64,000 nt of DNA from Pullulanibacillus pueri (GTDB taxonomy: Bacteria > Bacillota > Bacilli > Bacillales > Sporolactobacillaceae): positions 39,973-103,972 of the forward strand of contig NZ_BMFV01000014.1 in the NCBI RefSeq assembly GCF_014639255.1. Direction: 5' to 3'. The translations under genes were made by a program, and so were the position numbers. The first letter of the stretch is position 1. Each line of letters begins with the position of its first letter. A model generated the notes under the pieces. The model made no database searches. It saw only the letters and a program-made list of their open reading frames with translations, and was not told where the DNA came from. Positions 1 through 7,977 of this stretch are shown piece after piece.

Positions 1-10
1 CTTAATGAAT

Positions 11-39
11 ACTATAACACGTTCGGCGGCTTGTCACAA
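11..39 (-). promoter_or_regulatory. sigma-A-like promoter leaving the left edge
   Basis: Read on the minus strand, TTGTGA (34-39) is separated by 17 nt from TATAGT (11-16). This is a good vegetative promoter. It lies just past the ylxY stop and points out of the window, so it would serve the next gene to the left, which is mlpA (a zinc protease) in B. subtilis. That identity is inferred from synteny only. Confidence 0.55.
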
Positions 40-65
40 TTTAAGCACATTCTATTAAAGGGATG

Positions 66-1034
66 TCAATTATCGATTCTATTTTCATTCGTAAGTTCAC
101 TTAATGTCCCTAACTGAAAACCTTTCTTTTTAATGCTCCCAATTATCATTTCCAAGGCTTTAACCGTTGATTCTGTTGGAGAGAACCGGATAATAGAACC
201 CGATTCAACCTCGTTCGCTACGCGCCTGACCATACTCGTGGGCTGGCCACTGTTCCCGTCACCTGCATCAATGGTCCAGAGCGTGGTCATTAAATTTAAT
301 GAATAAGCGACATTCAACATTTGTTGATTATATTTCCCCATTGGAGGGGTAAACCATTTTGGTGTAACATCTAATGTCGCTTCAATAATATCATTGGTTT
401 TATTTATTTTTGTCACCATCTCTTCTTTGGATTGTGTACTGAGGTCTTCTTGTGTAAGAGAATAGTTTCCAATTTCATGGCCCTCATCACTGATCATAAG
501 CGCTAATTCTGCGTGTTTTTTCACCCAATCGCCATCTAAATAAAAGGTGGCTGAGACATTAGCTTGACTTAAGATATTTAATATTTTTGGAATATCCTCT
601 TCCCCATCAGCTACATCAAATGCAAGGGCTACCATTGGTTTTTTTGGATTCCCGCGGAAAATTGGCGCGGGCTGTAAGTCTGATAAATGGATAGATGGTG
701 ACACTTCCTCATATATCAATCGATCAGGGCGGAAGGCTTTTGCTTTTTTTTGTTTTTCGTAAGAGGCCTTAACATTTATCGTTAAGCCATTATAACCAGG
801 GATTGCTTTCCACACTTTATCTATTTTGGCATCAATAGGTTGAACATTGTGCTCATCCGCATAGTGCTTTATTTTAAGATAAAGTGAATCAGGATTTGTA
901 TCTACAGGCTTTGTTTCATAGACGGTAGGTAAGAATTGTGATTGGTAAAAGGCTTTATACGATGGAAACGCAGTGAATGTAAAGACCAAGAGGATCAAGA
1001 AAACAGCCCACTGCAATATCTTTATCCACACCAT
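66..1034 (-). CDS. ylxY: YlxY-like polysaccharide deacetylase homologue, probably inactive
   Basis: A 322-residue protein with an N-terminal membrane anchor or uncleaved signal (about residues 5-24) and an extracellular NodB-type domain (about 133-310). Family core motifs are visible: AFDVADG (138-144), ATFYLDG (162-168), GHEIGN (185-190) and PPMGKY. The metal-binding histidine pair expected after GHEIGN (H-S/T-x-x-H) reads Y191-S-L-T-Q195, and the TFDD motif is altered, so deacetylase activity is doubtful. The position after pnp matches ylxY of B. subtilis. The ATG has an AAAGGGG ribosome site 6-7 nt upstream. A long, repeat-rich spacer separates it from pnp, so it may be transcribed on its own. 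It could instead be a carbohydrate-binding pseudoenzyme. Confidence 0.85.
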   Translation of the reverse strand: MVWIKILQWAVFLILLVFTFTAFPSYKAFYQSQFLPTVYETKPVDTNPDSLYLKIKHYADEHNVQPIDAKIDKVWKAIPGYNGLTINVKASYEKQKKAKAFRPDRLIYEEVSPSIHLSDLQPAPIFRGNPKKPMVALAFDVADGEEDIPKILNILSQANVSATFYLDGDWVKKHAELALMISDEGHEIGNYSLTQEDLSTQSKEEMVTKINKTNDIIEATLDVTPKWFTPPMGKYNQQMLNVAYSLNLMTTLWTIDAGDGNSGQPTSMVRRVANEVESGSIIRFSPTESTVKALEMIIGSIKKKGFQLGTLSELTNENRIDN

Positions 1035-1381
1035 GTTTGGCCCCTTTCATACATAGTATACAAGTCATCTTGTACCACTAAGTTATGCATGAGGGTTCAT
1101 AGGATAGAACAAGAGATTTGAGGATAGGGATGGAGCATAAAAAATAGATACAGCTAAAAGATTCTAATTCAATTTTGGGTAAGAAAGCGAAACCAATAAT
1201 AGGGATTTCAAACGAAAATATGATGCTGAGGATCCTAGCAATTTATCCGCAGAAAGAAAACCGTTTTCGTGCATTTTCAATTCGCTTCATTTGCAATTGA
1301 TATAGAATGCGACGTAACGCTTAAGCTAAGAGCTAACATAATAGGTGATTACTACTGGCTTATGATGTGGATTTGAGCTTC

Positions 1382-1425
1382 AGGTCGCTCGCTTTCCATG
1401 GGCACGGCCTCAGCTAACTAGGGAA
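1382..1425 (-). repeat. Degenerate GC-rich Bacillaceae-type repeat (inverted copy)
   Basis: The stretch with CGCTCGCTTTCC followed by GGGCACGGCCTCAGC resembles, in reverse orientation, the CCCGCGGAAAGCGAG end of the repeats at 1941-2002 and 63122-63492. It is heavily mutated, so it looks like an old copy. Confidence 0.4.
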
Positions 1426-1663
1426 TGAATTAATTGGTTTCCCAAGTCTTTATAAATAAAAATCCCCTGTTCCTGCGTCTAAGAGTATTGATTCGTCGTC
1501 AGCTTTCTCGGAACGACTCGAAGTTTATTCGAGAAGTAACGCTGGCCCCGTTCCCATAGGACTCGAGTATCGGCATCCGTGAGTCAGCGGCGCTGAGGAA
1601 CACACAATGTTTAAGTGTTCCGAACCTCGCGCCTTACGCTCCAATCCACTTGATTGCTGTTGA

Positions 1664-1814
1664 TTTTTTTGTTAGTTAACTGCATCTTATGTGCGTGCCC
1701 ACACTGTTTTGTTAGTTTCAGCCTTGATTCGTGCGTCATTTGTGAGTAGTGGCTAGCTTTTGTAAGTGTGGCCTTTCTTTTGTTAGTACAGCACCTCTTG
1801 TGCGCGTGCCTAGC
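1664..1814 (+). repeat. Degenerate tandem array, about eight units of ~20 nt
   Basis: Successive units follow a loose pattern TTTTGTnAGTnnnGCCnnnn. Examples start at 1707, 1739, 1758 and 1778 (TTTTGTTAGT, TTTGTGAGTA, TTTTGTAAGT, TTTTGTTAGT). Units alternate between TGTTAGT and TGTGCGTG forms, and spacing is 19-21 nt apart from one short unit at 1728-1738. There is no coding potential. It is not a CRISPR, because the units are contiguous and lack conserved spacing by unique spacers. Confidence 0.6.
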
Positions 1815-1940
1815 GATCTTTTAATTTTTAATAAACAAATAACAAGCGGTTGGCTTATTGTTTTCCATCAAATTAGCGGAGGAAATACACGTAGACTCAA
1901 AAAATCGCAAACACCACGATTTTTCTGCGAGGATGATTCT

Positions 1941-2002
1941 CCTAGCAGCCTTCCTTAGTCCTGCGGGAGCAGAGGCTCACCAGCCTCCCGCGGAAAGCGT
2001 AG
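1941..2002 (+). repeat. GC-rich hairpin repeat, Bacillaceae intergenic type
   Basis: CTGCGGGAG and CCTCCCGCGGAAAGCG flank an inner AGGCT-CACC-AGCCT hairpin, giving a nested fold (outer GCGGG/CCCGC). The same sequence type occurs at 63122-63492. Such repeats are common between genes in Bacillaceae; their function is not established. Confidence 0.6.
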
Positions 2003-2162
2003 TTTATTCCCTTAGCGGTGCTTATGTGTGGTGAGTTACGTCTCCATTTCCTTCAGCTCCGAAAATCCATGATTTATTAAGTTGACATTTTCTAATAAAT
2101 CTCAGATTTAATAATAGATTCTATTAGAGTAGGTTTACAAAGTATTTTTTAAAATGTGTTAA

Positions 2163-2186
2163 ACCCGAAAATATATAATAGAGCCC
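2163..2186 (-). repeat. ISL3-like terminal inverted repeat remnant
   Basis: The string ACCCGAAAATATATAATAGAGCC-type differs by only a few bases from the ends at 63273-63294 and 63472-63492, which belong to the ISL3 transposase remnant. Here it directly abuts the pnp terminator, with no transposase nearby. It may be the end of a short non-autonomous derivative. Confidence 0.5.
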
Positions 2187-2225
2187 AAAAAAAGAGTGTG
2201 GTCATTTTAAGACCTCACTCTTTTT
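2187..2225 (-). terminator. Intrinsic terminator of pnp
   Basis: On the minus strand a stem of about 15 bp (AAAAAGAGTGAGGTC pairing with GACCACACTCTTTTT, one bulge) with a 7-nt loop is followed by a run of T. It begins inside the pnp stop codon. The A/T symmetry means it could also work in the other direction. Confidence 0.85.
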
Positions 2226-4350
2226 ATTGTTTCTGTTTTTCCTTCTCTGACTCAGTTTCAGTTGTCATCGCTTGTTTTCTAGACAACTTAATTCTTCCTT
2301 GCTTATCAATATCGATGACTTTTACAAGCACTTCATCACCTAAAGCAAGTACATCTTCGACTTTTGCAACCCTTTTATTATCAAGTTCTGAAATATGAAC
2401 AAGACCATCTTTGGAATTAAACAATTCAACAAAGGCGCCAAATTTCTCAATGCGTTTTACTTTTCCAACAAACATGTCGCCAACTTTGACTTCACGAACA
2501 ATGTCTTCAATTATCTTCTTCGCTTTCGCATTCATGGCTTGATCCGTTGAAGCGATAAAGATCGTTCCATCTTGTTCTATATCAATTTTCACACCCGTAT
2601 CATCAATGATTTTATTAATGACTTTACCACTTGGTCCAATCACATCACGAATTCTATCAGGGTGAATTGACATGGTTAAGATTTTTGGTGCATATTGTGA
2701 GAGTTCTTCTCTCGGTTGATTAATGGTATTCATCATATGATTTAAGATCGTCATACGACCTTCACGTGCTTGTGTTAGAGCTGTTTCAAGAACTTCACGA
2801 TTAATACCGGATATTTTAATGTCCATTTGTAGTGCTGTAACACCTTTTTCAGTCCCGGCAACTTTAAAGTCCATATCACCTAACGCGTCTTCCATTCCTT
2901 GAATATCTGTAAGGACCACAACATCATCTTCATGCTTGACTAACCCCATAGCAATCCCAGCAACAGGTGCTTTAATTGGCACACCCGCATCCATCATCGC
3001 CATTGTACTGGCACAAATACTCGCTTGGGAAGTGGAGCCATTAGATTCTAGGACTTCGGATACTAAACGAATGGTATAAGGAAAATCCTTTTCATTAGGG
3101 ATAACAGGTTCAAGTGCACGCTCACCTAATGCACCGTGACCAATTTCCCGGCGACCTGGTGCTCTCATTGGGCGCGCCTCACCAACACTAAATGGCGGGA
3201 AGTTGTAATGATGCATAAAGCGTTTAGACTCTTCCATATCAAGACCGTCTAAAATTTGCACATCACCTAAAGCACCTAATGTACAGATACTAAGAGCTTG
3301 AGTTTGTCCACGTGTAAATAAGGCTGAGCCGTGCGTCCGTGGCAATAAATTAATAGCTGAAGATAGAGGACGTATCTCATTAATTTTACGGCCATCTGGG
3401 CGAATATTATCAACGACGATGGTCCGACGAACTTCCTCTTTCACAATCTTGTGTAAAACATCTTCTATATGGGCCAGCTTATCAGCATAGGCTTCGTCTT
3501 CTTCGTAACGAGCCAAAACTTCTGACTTCACGCTATCAATGGCTTGCTCACGCTCTTGCTTATCTTTCGTTAGAATCGCCTTCTTCAAGCCTTCTGTCGC
3601 TTCCTCGCGAATTTGTTTTTCTAGGGATTCATCCGCCTTGAAGAGTTCAACAGTCATTTTTTCTTTGCCCACTTGAGCTACAATTTCTTCTTGGAAAGCC
3701 ACGAGTTTTTTGATATATTCATGACCAAATAATATCGCATCAAGCATGACTTCTTCAGGGACTTCGTCCGCACCTGCTTCAACCATGTTAATGGCTTCCT
3801 TGGTTCCGGCAACGGTAAGATGAACATCGCTTTCTTCCGCCTGTTTAACAGTTGGGTTAATCACAAATTCACCATTGACTCTTCCTACCACCACACCCGC
3901 AATCGGTCCTTCAAAAGGAATATCAGAAATACAAAGGGCTAATGAGGAGCCAAACATTGCCGCCATTTCTGATGAGCAATCTTGGTCAACACTCATAACC
4001 ATGCTGACAACTTGTACTTCATTACGGAAACCGTCTTCGAATAAGGGTCTTATTGGACGGTCTATGAGACGACTCGCGAGAATAGCTTTTTCACTAGGAC
4101 GACCTTCTCTTTTGATAAAACCACCAGGGATTTTACCAACAGCGTATAATCGTTCTTCATAGTTCACTGTAAGAGGAAAAAACGGTAAATCCTTAGCTTC
4201 TTTTGAAGCTGTAACCGTTGATAGTACTGCTGTATCACCATAGCGTACCATCACTGCACCGTTTGCCTGCTTAGCTAATTGTCCTATTTCTAAAGTGAGC
4301 GGTCTTCCTGCCCAATCCATCGTAAAACTTTGTTTCGATCCTTCAACCAT
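2224..4350 (-). CDS. pnp: Polyribonucleotide nucleotidyltransferase (PNPase)
   Basis: A 708-residue phosphorolytic 3'-5' exoribonuclease acting in cytoplasmic mRNA turnover, and in Bacillus also in competence and DNA repair. Two RNase PH domains fill about the first 540 residues with a helical linker between them. They are followed by a KH domain (about 555-615, with [10 protein letters not shown] as the GxxG loop) and an S1 domain (about 622-690, [21 protein letters not shown]). The short charged Glu/Lys/Gln tail is typical of Bacillales. The ATG has an AAGGGG site 9-10 nt upstream. It follows rpsO after a terminator and a 330-nt leader; PNPase leaders are often self-regulated, but I see no clear RNase III-type stem here. 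Confidence 0.98.
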   Translation of the reverse strand: MVEGSKQSFTMDWAGRPLTLEIGQLAKQANGAVMVRYGDTAVLSTVTASKEAKDLPFFPLTVNYEERLYAVGKIPGGFIKREGRPSEKAILASRLIDRPIRPLFEDGFRNEVQVVSMVMSVDQDCSSEMAAMFGSSLALCISDIPFEGPIAGVVVGRVNGEFVINPTVKQAEESDVHLTVAGTKEAINMVEAGADEVPEEVMLDAILFGHEYIKKLVAFQEEIVAQVGKEKMTVELFKADESLEKQIREEATEGLKKAILTKDKQEREQAIDSVKSEVLARYEEDEAYADKLAHIEDVLHKIVKEEVRRTIVVDNIRPDGRKINEIRPLSSAINLLPRTHGSALFTRGQTQALSICTLGALGDVQILDGLDMEESKRFMHHYNFPPFSVGEARPMRAPGRREIGHGALGERALEPVIPNEKDFPYTIRLVSEVLESNGSTSQASICASTMAMMDAGVPIKAPVAGIAMGLVKHEDDVVVLTDIQGMEDALGDMDFKVAGTEKGVTALQMDIKISGINREVLETALTQAREGRMTILNHMMNTINQPREELSQYAPKILTMSIHPDRIRDVIGPSGKVINKIIDDTGVKIDIEQDGTIFIASTDQAMNAKAKKIIEDIVREVKVGDMFVGKVKRIEKFGAFVELFNSKDGLVHISELDNKRVAKVEDVLALGDEVLVKVIDIDKQGRIKLSRKQAMTTETESEKEKQKQ

Positions 4351-4680
4351 ATGTTTATATTACCCCTTCCGTCCAATCTTTTTTACGTAAACAAGGTCAT
4401 TTAAAAACAGGAATTCGTGGGACACAGATCCGTTCAAAATTGCCCTTAACCGAACGTGCTCTTAACTTTGACCCTTTGACCCACAAACACCATTTGAGTA
4501 AGCACTCGGCATAAGTGAGATCATCGTTAAACATCGGGGCTACGGTTAGTCATTTCCTTCTGGTTAATACAACTTTACAGATCTATGATGTGTTTAATCC
4601 TATTCACTAAGATAACCATCAGTATGTAAATTAATAATAAAAACTGAGTTTAAATGCCAATTATAAGCCAAAATAGCGGA
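4351..4680 (-). promoter_or_regulatory. Leader and upstream region of pnp
   Basis: A 330-nt stretch without a gene. A TATAAT preceded by TGGCT lies at about 4656-4661 on the minus strand directly after the rpsO terminator, but no good -35 is seen 17 nt upstream. A direct repeat GTCAAAG/GTCAAAG lies near 4455-4470. Since rpsO ends in a strong terminator, pnp probably has its own promoter here. Confidence 0.35.
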
Positions 4681-4704
4681 AAAAGCGGGAAGACTCCCGC
4701 TTTT
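4681..4704 (-). terminator. Intrinsic terminator of rpsO
   Basis: A perfect 10-bp stem (AAAAGCGGGA with TCCCGCTTTT) and a 4-nt loop, with the T-run on the minus-strand side, starting 10 nt past the rpsO stop codon. Confidence 0.9.
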
Positions 4705-4714
4705 AATCACTATA

Positions 4715-4984
4715 CTATCGACGTAAACCTAATCTTTGGATCAAATCACGGTAACGTGTCACATCTTTGTTACGCAAATACGTTAATAGATGCTTACGTT
4801 TACCAACCATCATTAAAAGACCTCTGCGAGACGCGTGGTCTTTCTTATGAGTACGTAGATGATCATTTAAAGTGTTGATCTGTTCCGTTAGGATAGCAAC
4901 TTGCACTTCTGGTGAACCAGTGTCACCTTCATGCGTTCTGAACTCTTCTACAAGTTGATTCTTGCGTTCTTTTGCTAATGCCAT
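4715..4984 (-). CDS. rpsO: 30S ribosomal protein S15
   Basis: An 89-residue protein that binds the central domain of 16S rRNA and starts platform assembly. The sequence is typical throughout: [27 protein letters not shown], a basic [12 protein letters not shown] segment and the C-terminal LGLRR. I chose the ATG at 4984 over an in-frame GTG at 4993, because the GTG lies inside the GGAGGTG ribosome site while the ATG is spaced normally from it. It is monocistronic by appearance, with its own promoter candidate, a structured leader and a terminator. Confidence 0.97.
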   Translation of the reverse strand: MALAKERKNQLVEEFRTHEGDTGSPEVQVAILTEQINTLNDHLRTHKKDHASRRGLLMMVGKRKHLLTYLRNKDVTRYRDLIQRLGLRR

Positions 4985-4995
4985 CCTTTTCACCT

Positions 4996-5060
4996 CCTTA
5001 CTATAATCCCCGACAGCCTAGCCGTCGTTGGTGACTCGATCAGCCACGCTGTGGTTCATG
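4996..5060 (-). promoter_or_regulatory. Structured rpsO leader, candidate S15 autoregulatory RNA
   Basis: The minus-strand leader can form a 7-bp hairpin with a 3-nt loop (5011-5027, one G-U pair) and a second hairpin CAGC-GTG-GCTG (5041-5051), just before the GGAGG. S15 represses its own translation through leader structures in several bacteria, including Bacillus relatives. That this one does so is inference. Confidence 0.45.
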
Positions 5061-5071
5061 GGTCAACAACT

Positions 5072-5100
5072 AGCATACAACGTTTCGACTTAAAATTCAA
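5072..5100 (-). promoter_or_regulatory. Candidate sigma-A promoter of rpsO
   Basis: TTGAAT (5095-5100), a 17-nt spacer and TATGCT (5072-5077) on the minus strand. Each hexamer matches 4 of 6 consensus bases. The position ahead of the structured rpsO leader fits. Confidence 0.45.
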
Positions 5101-5227
5101 GTTTAATATAAAAACTTCAATGAATAGAGAGGCTCCAACATCTTCCTGCCTTTAAAAATAACGAATCAAGGATCGTTCAATAAGGGCACTCCCTCGGTTT
5201 TCGATTGAATCTATTTTACGACTGATA

Positions 5228-6175
5228 TCAATGGTTCTCATGAAAGAATTGTATGATGTCTTGTTTATCCTTGCTCATTTGTGTAATCAAATCATCAACA
5301 TTGGTAAAAGCAATATCATCTCTCATTTTCGCGTGCCATTCTACTTTGACAGTTTCACCATAAATCGTCTGATCAAAATCAAAGAGATTGATCTCAATAA
5401 CTACTGGTTTAGCCCCTTCATAAAAAGTAGGGCGCTCACCAATATACCCCATTCCCTCATACCATTTATGCTCAACTTCCATACGCACGGCATAAATCCC
5501 TTGTGAAGGACAAACATAAGGTTCATGTGTTTTTACATTTGCGGTCGGAAAACCAAGGGTGGCTCCCCCTCTTTTGTCACCGTGAACGACCATCCCACTC
5601 ATTTGATAGGGCCGTCCAAGAAAAGCAATAGCTTCATGGACCTTTCCGTCCAAAATCAGTTCACGAATATGGGTAGTACTTACTTTTTTATCACGAATGG
5701 TAAATTTGGGTATAGTTGTGACCCCAAACATATTGCGTGAATGATCTGAGAGGGTCTCCATCGTTCCCTTCGCCATTCGACCATAGCTAAAATCAAAACC
5801 TGCAACGACATGCTTAACATTTAAACGAATCACATACTGATCAATAAAATCCTGTGGCGAGAGACGACTAAAAGCCTGATCAAAACGAACAAAATAAAGA
5901 ATGTCGACACCCATTTCTTTAAGTAGAGCCGCTTTTTCTGCTGGAGGCGTTAAATAATCCTCTCGCTTACTCATTTTTTTTAAGACGACTGAAGGATGAG
6001 GGTGAAAAGTCATAACGGCTGCTTTTTGTCCCTTTTCCCTTGCAATATCAATTGCTGTCTTTATGACTTTTTGATGCCCGAGATGGATACCATCAAAATA
6101 TCCAAGTGCTAAAACTTTTTCACCTGCGTTATCTATCGGCCCCTCGGGTGGTTGAGTTAAATGGATAGTTTCCAT
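5228..6175 (-). CDS. ribF: Bifunctional riboflavin kinase / FAD synthetase
   Basis: A 315-residue cytoplasmic enzyme that phosphorylates riboflavin to FMN and adenylates FMN to FAD. The N-terminal nucleotidyltransferase domain shows GYFDGIHLGHQKV with the HxGH-type signature and VMTFHPHPS. The C-terminal flavokinase domain shows GDKRGGATLGFPTANV and the conserved VEIN. The start is the ATG at 6175, preceded by AGAAGGTGG. An upstream in-frame extension runs back into truB and has no family similarity. It follows truB by 22 nt, as ribC follows truB in B. subtilis. Confidence 0.97.
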   Translation of the reverse strand: METIHLTQPPEGPIDNAGEKVLALGYFDGIHLGHQKVIKTAIDIAREKGQKAAVMTFHPHPSVVLKKMSKREDYLTPPAEKAALLKEMGVDILYFVRFDQAFSRLSPQDFIDQYVIRLNVKHVVAGFDFSYGRMAKGTMETLSDHSRNMFGVTTIPKFTIRDKKVSTTHIRELILDGKVHEAIAFLGRPYQMSGMVVHGDKRGGATLGFPTANVKTHEPYVCPSQGIYAVRMEVEHKWYEGMGYIGERPTFYEGAKPVVIEINLFDFDQTIYGETVKVEWHAKMRDDIAFTNVDDLITQMSKDKQDIIQFFHENH

Positions 6176-6197
6176 AGACGCGCCACCTTCTTGTGTT

Positions 6198-7097
6198 TCA
6201 ATTCGAAAATACTTTTTCTGGTTTGATATATTGTGGTTTTTGGGGATGTACTTTATAAATAGCGATACACTCACCTTGTCTATTATAAACTGTATGGGGT
6301 TCGTTTTTAAAGTCATCCGGTTTTACTAGCACTGAGCCGTTTTGAATTCGGCTTGCCGTTTCATCATCAACAATCCATTTGGGCATCCCACTAAGGGCTA
6401 CATTTATTGGCTTAATAAATTGGTCAACATTACCATTTTCAATTGCCACTTCAATATCAGAGAAGGTCACACACTCTTCAAGCTGAAAAGCACCTGAACG
6501 AAGACGTGTTAATTGTGATAAATGAGCTGGATAGCCCAATTTGTGTCCAATATCCACAGCAAGCGTTCGGACGTATGTGCCCTTACTGCAATCGACAACA
6601 AAAGGAATCATTGTGGAAAACCGCTTTTCCTCACTATCAACACTCAAACGATGGATAGTAATCATTCTTATTGGGCGTTCTACGATTATTCCCTCTCGTG
6701 CGTATTCATACAATTTTTTCCCCTTCACTTTTACAGCAGAATACATCGGAGGAACCTGTGTTATAGCACCTTCAAAACTTTTAAAAACCCTTTCAAGCTC
6801 TGAACGTGACCAAGAATCGGTTACAGGTTTTTCTTCTATAGATTCTCCACTGGCGTCTTCAGTGGTTGTGGTTTTCCCTAAGGAAATGATTCCGCGATAC
6901 GTTTTACTATCGGCAGTAATATATTGCGCAATTTTGGTCGCTTGACCAAGGCAAATCGGAAGGACACCGTCAACATCAGGATCTAAAGTTCCTGTATGAC
7001 CGATTTTTTTCATTTTCAATAGTTTTCGCAAACGATAAATACAGTCGTGTGAAGTCATTCCTTTAGGTTTATATAGTGGCAATACTCCTGATAGCAT
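6198..7097 (-). CDS. truB: tRNA pseudouridine-55 synthase
   Basis: A 299-residue enzyme that converts U55 in the T-loop of tRNAs to pseudouridine. The catalytic aspartate lies in GHTGTLDPDVDGVLPICLG. KPKGMTSHDC, the PPMYSAVKVKGKKLYEYAR motif and SKGTYVRTLAVDIG are all as in the family. The ATG at 7097 fits B. subtilis TruB best. A GTG five codons upstream overlaps the AAAGGTG ribosome site, so it is less likely but not excluded. It lies between rbfA and ribF, as in other Bacillales. Confidence 0.96.
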   Translation of the reverse strand: MLSGVLPLYKPKGMTSHDCIYRLRKLLKMKKIGHTGTLDPDVDGVLPICLGQATKIAQYITADSKTYRGIISLGKTTTTEDASGESIEEKPVTDSWSRSELERVFKSFEGAITQVPPMYSAVKVKGKKLYEYAREGIIVERPIRMITIHRLSVDSEEKRFSTMIPFVVDCSKGTYVRTLAVDIGHKLGYPAHLSQLTRLRSGAFQLEECVTFSDIEVAIENGNVDQFIKPINVALSGMPKWIVDDETASRIQNGSVLVKPDDFKNEPHTVYNRQGECIAIYKVHPQKPQYIKPEKVFSN

Positions 7098-7214
7098 GGT
7101 CTTGAACGACACCTTTCTTAGAAAACGGATAGGCTCCCGCTTGGCTACTTCATGGCAAGCGTTAATATTTTTTAGGTTATGTACGAGCTCTTTAATTTTT
7201 TCTCAGAGCAAAAG

Positions 7215-7240
7215 AAAGGATAGACAAAAGTCTACCCTTT
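7215..7240 (-). terminator. Terminator-like hairpin after rbfA
   Basis: An 11-bp stem (AAAGGGTAGAC with GTCTATCCTTT, one wobble) and a 4-nt loop, 5 nt past the rbfA stop, followed by CTTTTGC. The U-tract is weak, so partial termination between rbfA and truB is plausible. Confidence 0.6.
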
Positions 7241-7244
7241 GGTT

Positions 7245-7589
7245 TCACTCATCATGATGAATATCATGTAACAGGCGATTAATGCGATTGCCATATTCAA
7301 TCGATTCATCAATTTCAAAACTAATTTCTGGCGTTTTTCGCAATCTTATGCGTTTACCTATTTCCGAACGGATAAATCCTTTGGCTTTATTAAGACCCTC
7401 TAAGGTTTCCGATTGTGAATCAGTACTAAGGACCGTAATATAAGCCGTAGCTTGTTGAAGATCTCCTGTCACATCAACACCTGTCACAGTCACAAAACCA
7501 ACTCTAGGATCTTTGATTCGATTAGATATAATATCGCTGAGTTCTTTCTTCATCTGCTCGGCTATACGATTCACACGTAAATTCGCCAA
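7245..7589 (-). CDS. rbfA: Ribosome-binding factor A
   Basis: A 114-residue KH-like fold protein needed for late maturation of the 30S subunit and 16S rRNA 5' end processing, and for growth in the cold. Family hallmarks are [51 protein letters not shown] and [10 protein letters not shown] chose TTG at 7589, which gives MANLRVNR like B. subtilis MSMRANR and lies 6 nt after GGAGGTG. The upstream in-frame ATG overlaps that same ribosome site. Hairpins flank the gene on both sides (7215-7240 and 7623-7682), unusual for the middle of this operon. Confidence 0.95.
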   Translation of the reverse strand: MANLRVNRIAEQMKKELSDIISNRIKDPRVGFVTVTGVDVTGDLQQATAYITVLSTDSQSETLEGLNKAKGFIRSEIGKRIRLRKTPEISFEIDESIEYGNRINRLLHDIHHDE

Positions 7590-7622
7590 TGGACACACCT
7601 CCATTATAGTGAGTGATCAAAA

Positions 7623-7682
7623 AGGCTGAGCATCATCTTCACGATGGTGCCAAAAACAGCACTCTGTTTTTGAACTCAGCCT
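7623..7682 (-). terminator. Branched terminator-like RNA fold between ylxP and rbfA
   Basis: An outer stem AGGCTGAG/CTCAGCCT (7675-7682 with 7623-7630) encloses a perfect 9-bp hairpin (7651-7672, loop of 4) and a weaker CATC/GATG hairpin (about 7631-7646). On the minus strand the outer stem ends in CCTTTTTG. It therefore has terminator features but a three-way-junction shape. Confidence 0.65.
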
Positions 7683-7695
7683 CATGGATATCCTC

Positions 7696-7977
7696 TTATA
7701 GCCATTCAAAGGTTGTATTTGTAATTTCAATTTCTGTATTTTGATCAATGAGTCTTAAGACCTTGGCAAATTCTTGTTCAACAACTTTCTTAGACGTTGA
7801 AACTGCCACAAAAGCCAGTTCTGTACGTTGCCATGTATCCTGATACCCCACTTCACTGCAGGCCACATTCAACCGGCTGATCGTCCGTCCTAAGATACTC
7901 TTGATGACTGAACGCTTATCCTTTAATGATTGTGCATTGTATAACAAGCACTCACAGCGAAGGGAGCCAATGATCAA
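7696..7977 (-). CDS. ylxP: YlxP (DUF503) family protein
   Basis: A 93-residue DUF503 protein. These small proteins sit after infB in many Firmicutes and are linked to ribosome maturation, possibly with RbfA, but no biochemical role is firmly established. Visible family features are the N-terminal [22 protein letters not shown] and the central [13 protein letters not shown]. It overlaps the infB stop by 4 nt, so the two are translationally coupled. A branched fold separates it from rbfA. Confidence 0.9.
   Translation of the reverse strand: MIIGSLRCECLLYNAQSLKDKRSVIKSILGRTISRLNVACSEVGYQDTWQRTELAFVAVSTSKKVVEQEFAKVLRLIDQNTEIEITNTTFEWL

Larger units (their letters stand above)
1035..2186. other. 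Gene-free, repeat-rich spacer between pnp and ylxY
   Basis: About 1.15 kb without a credible gene. It holds degenerate copies of GC-rich Bacillaceae-type intergenic repeats (about 1380-1425 inverted, and 1941-2002), two small perfect hairpins (1517-1533 and 1597-1621), a degenerate tandem array (1664-1814), and an ISL3-like terminal sequence (2163-2186) abutting the pnp terminator. The 69-codon open frame at 1749-1958 on the plus strand runs through these repeats and resembles no protein I know. Confidence 0.75.

Noticed and set aside
1664..1814. Tandem array considered as a CRISPR
   Set aside because: Units of ~20 nt are contiguous and divergent, with no spacers.
1749..1958. Plus-strand open frame of 69 codons in the pnp-ylxY spacer
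   Set aside because: It runs through the tandem array and a GC-rich repeat, lacks a ribosome site and has no protein-like composition.
6541..6945. Open frame of 134 codons on the plus strand, opposite truB
   Set aside because: It is antisense to a well-conserved gene, has no ribosome site, and its translation (Ser/Ile/Phe-rich, no motif) looks like a mirror of truB codons.
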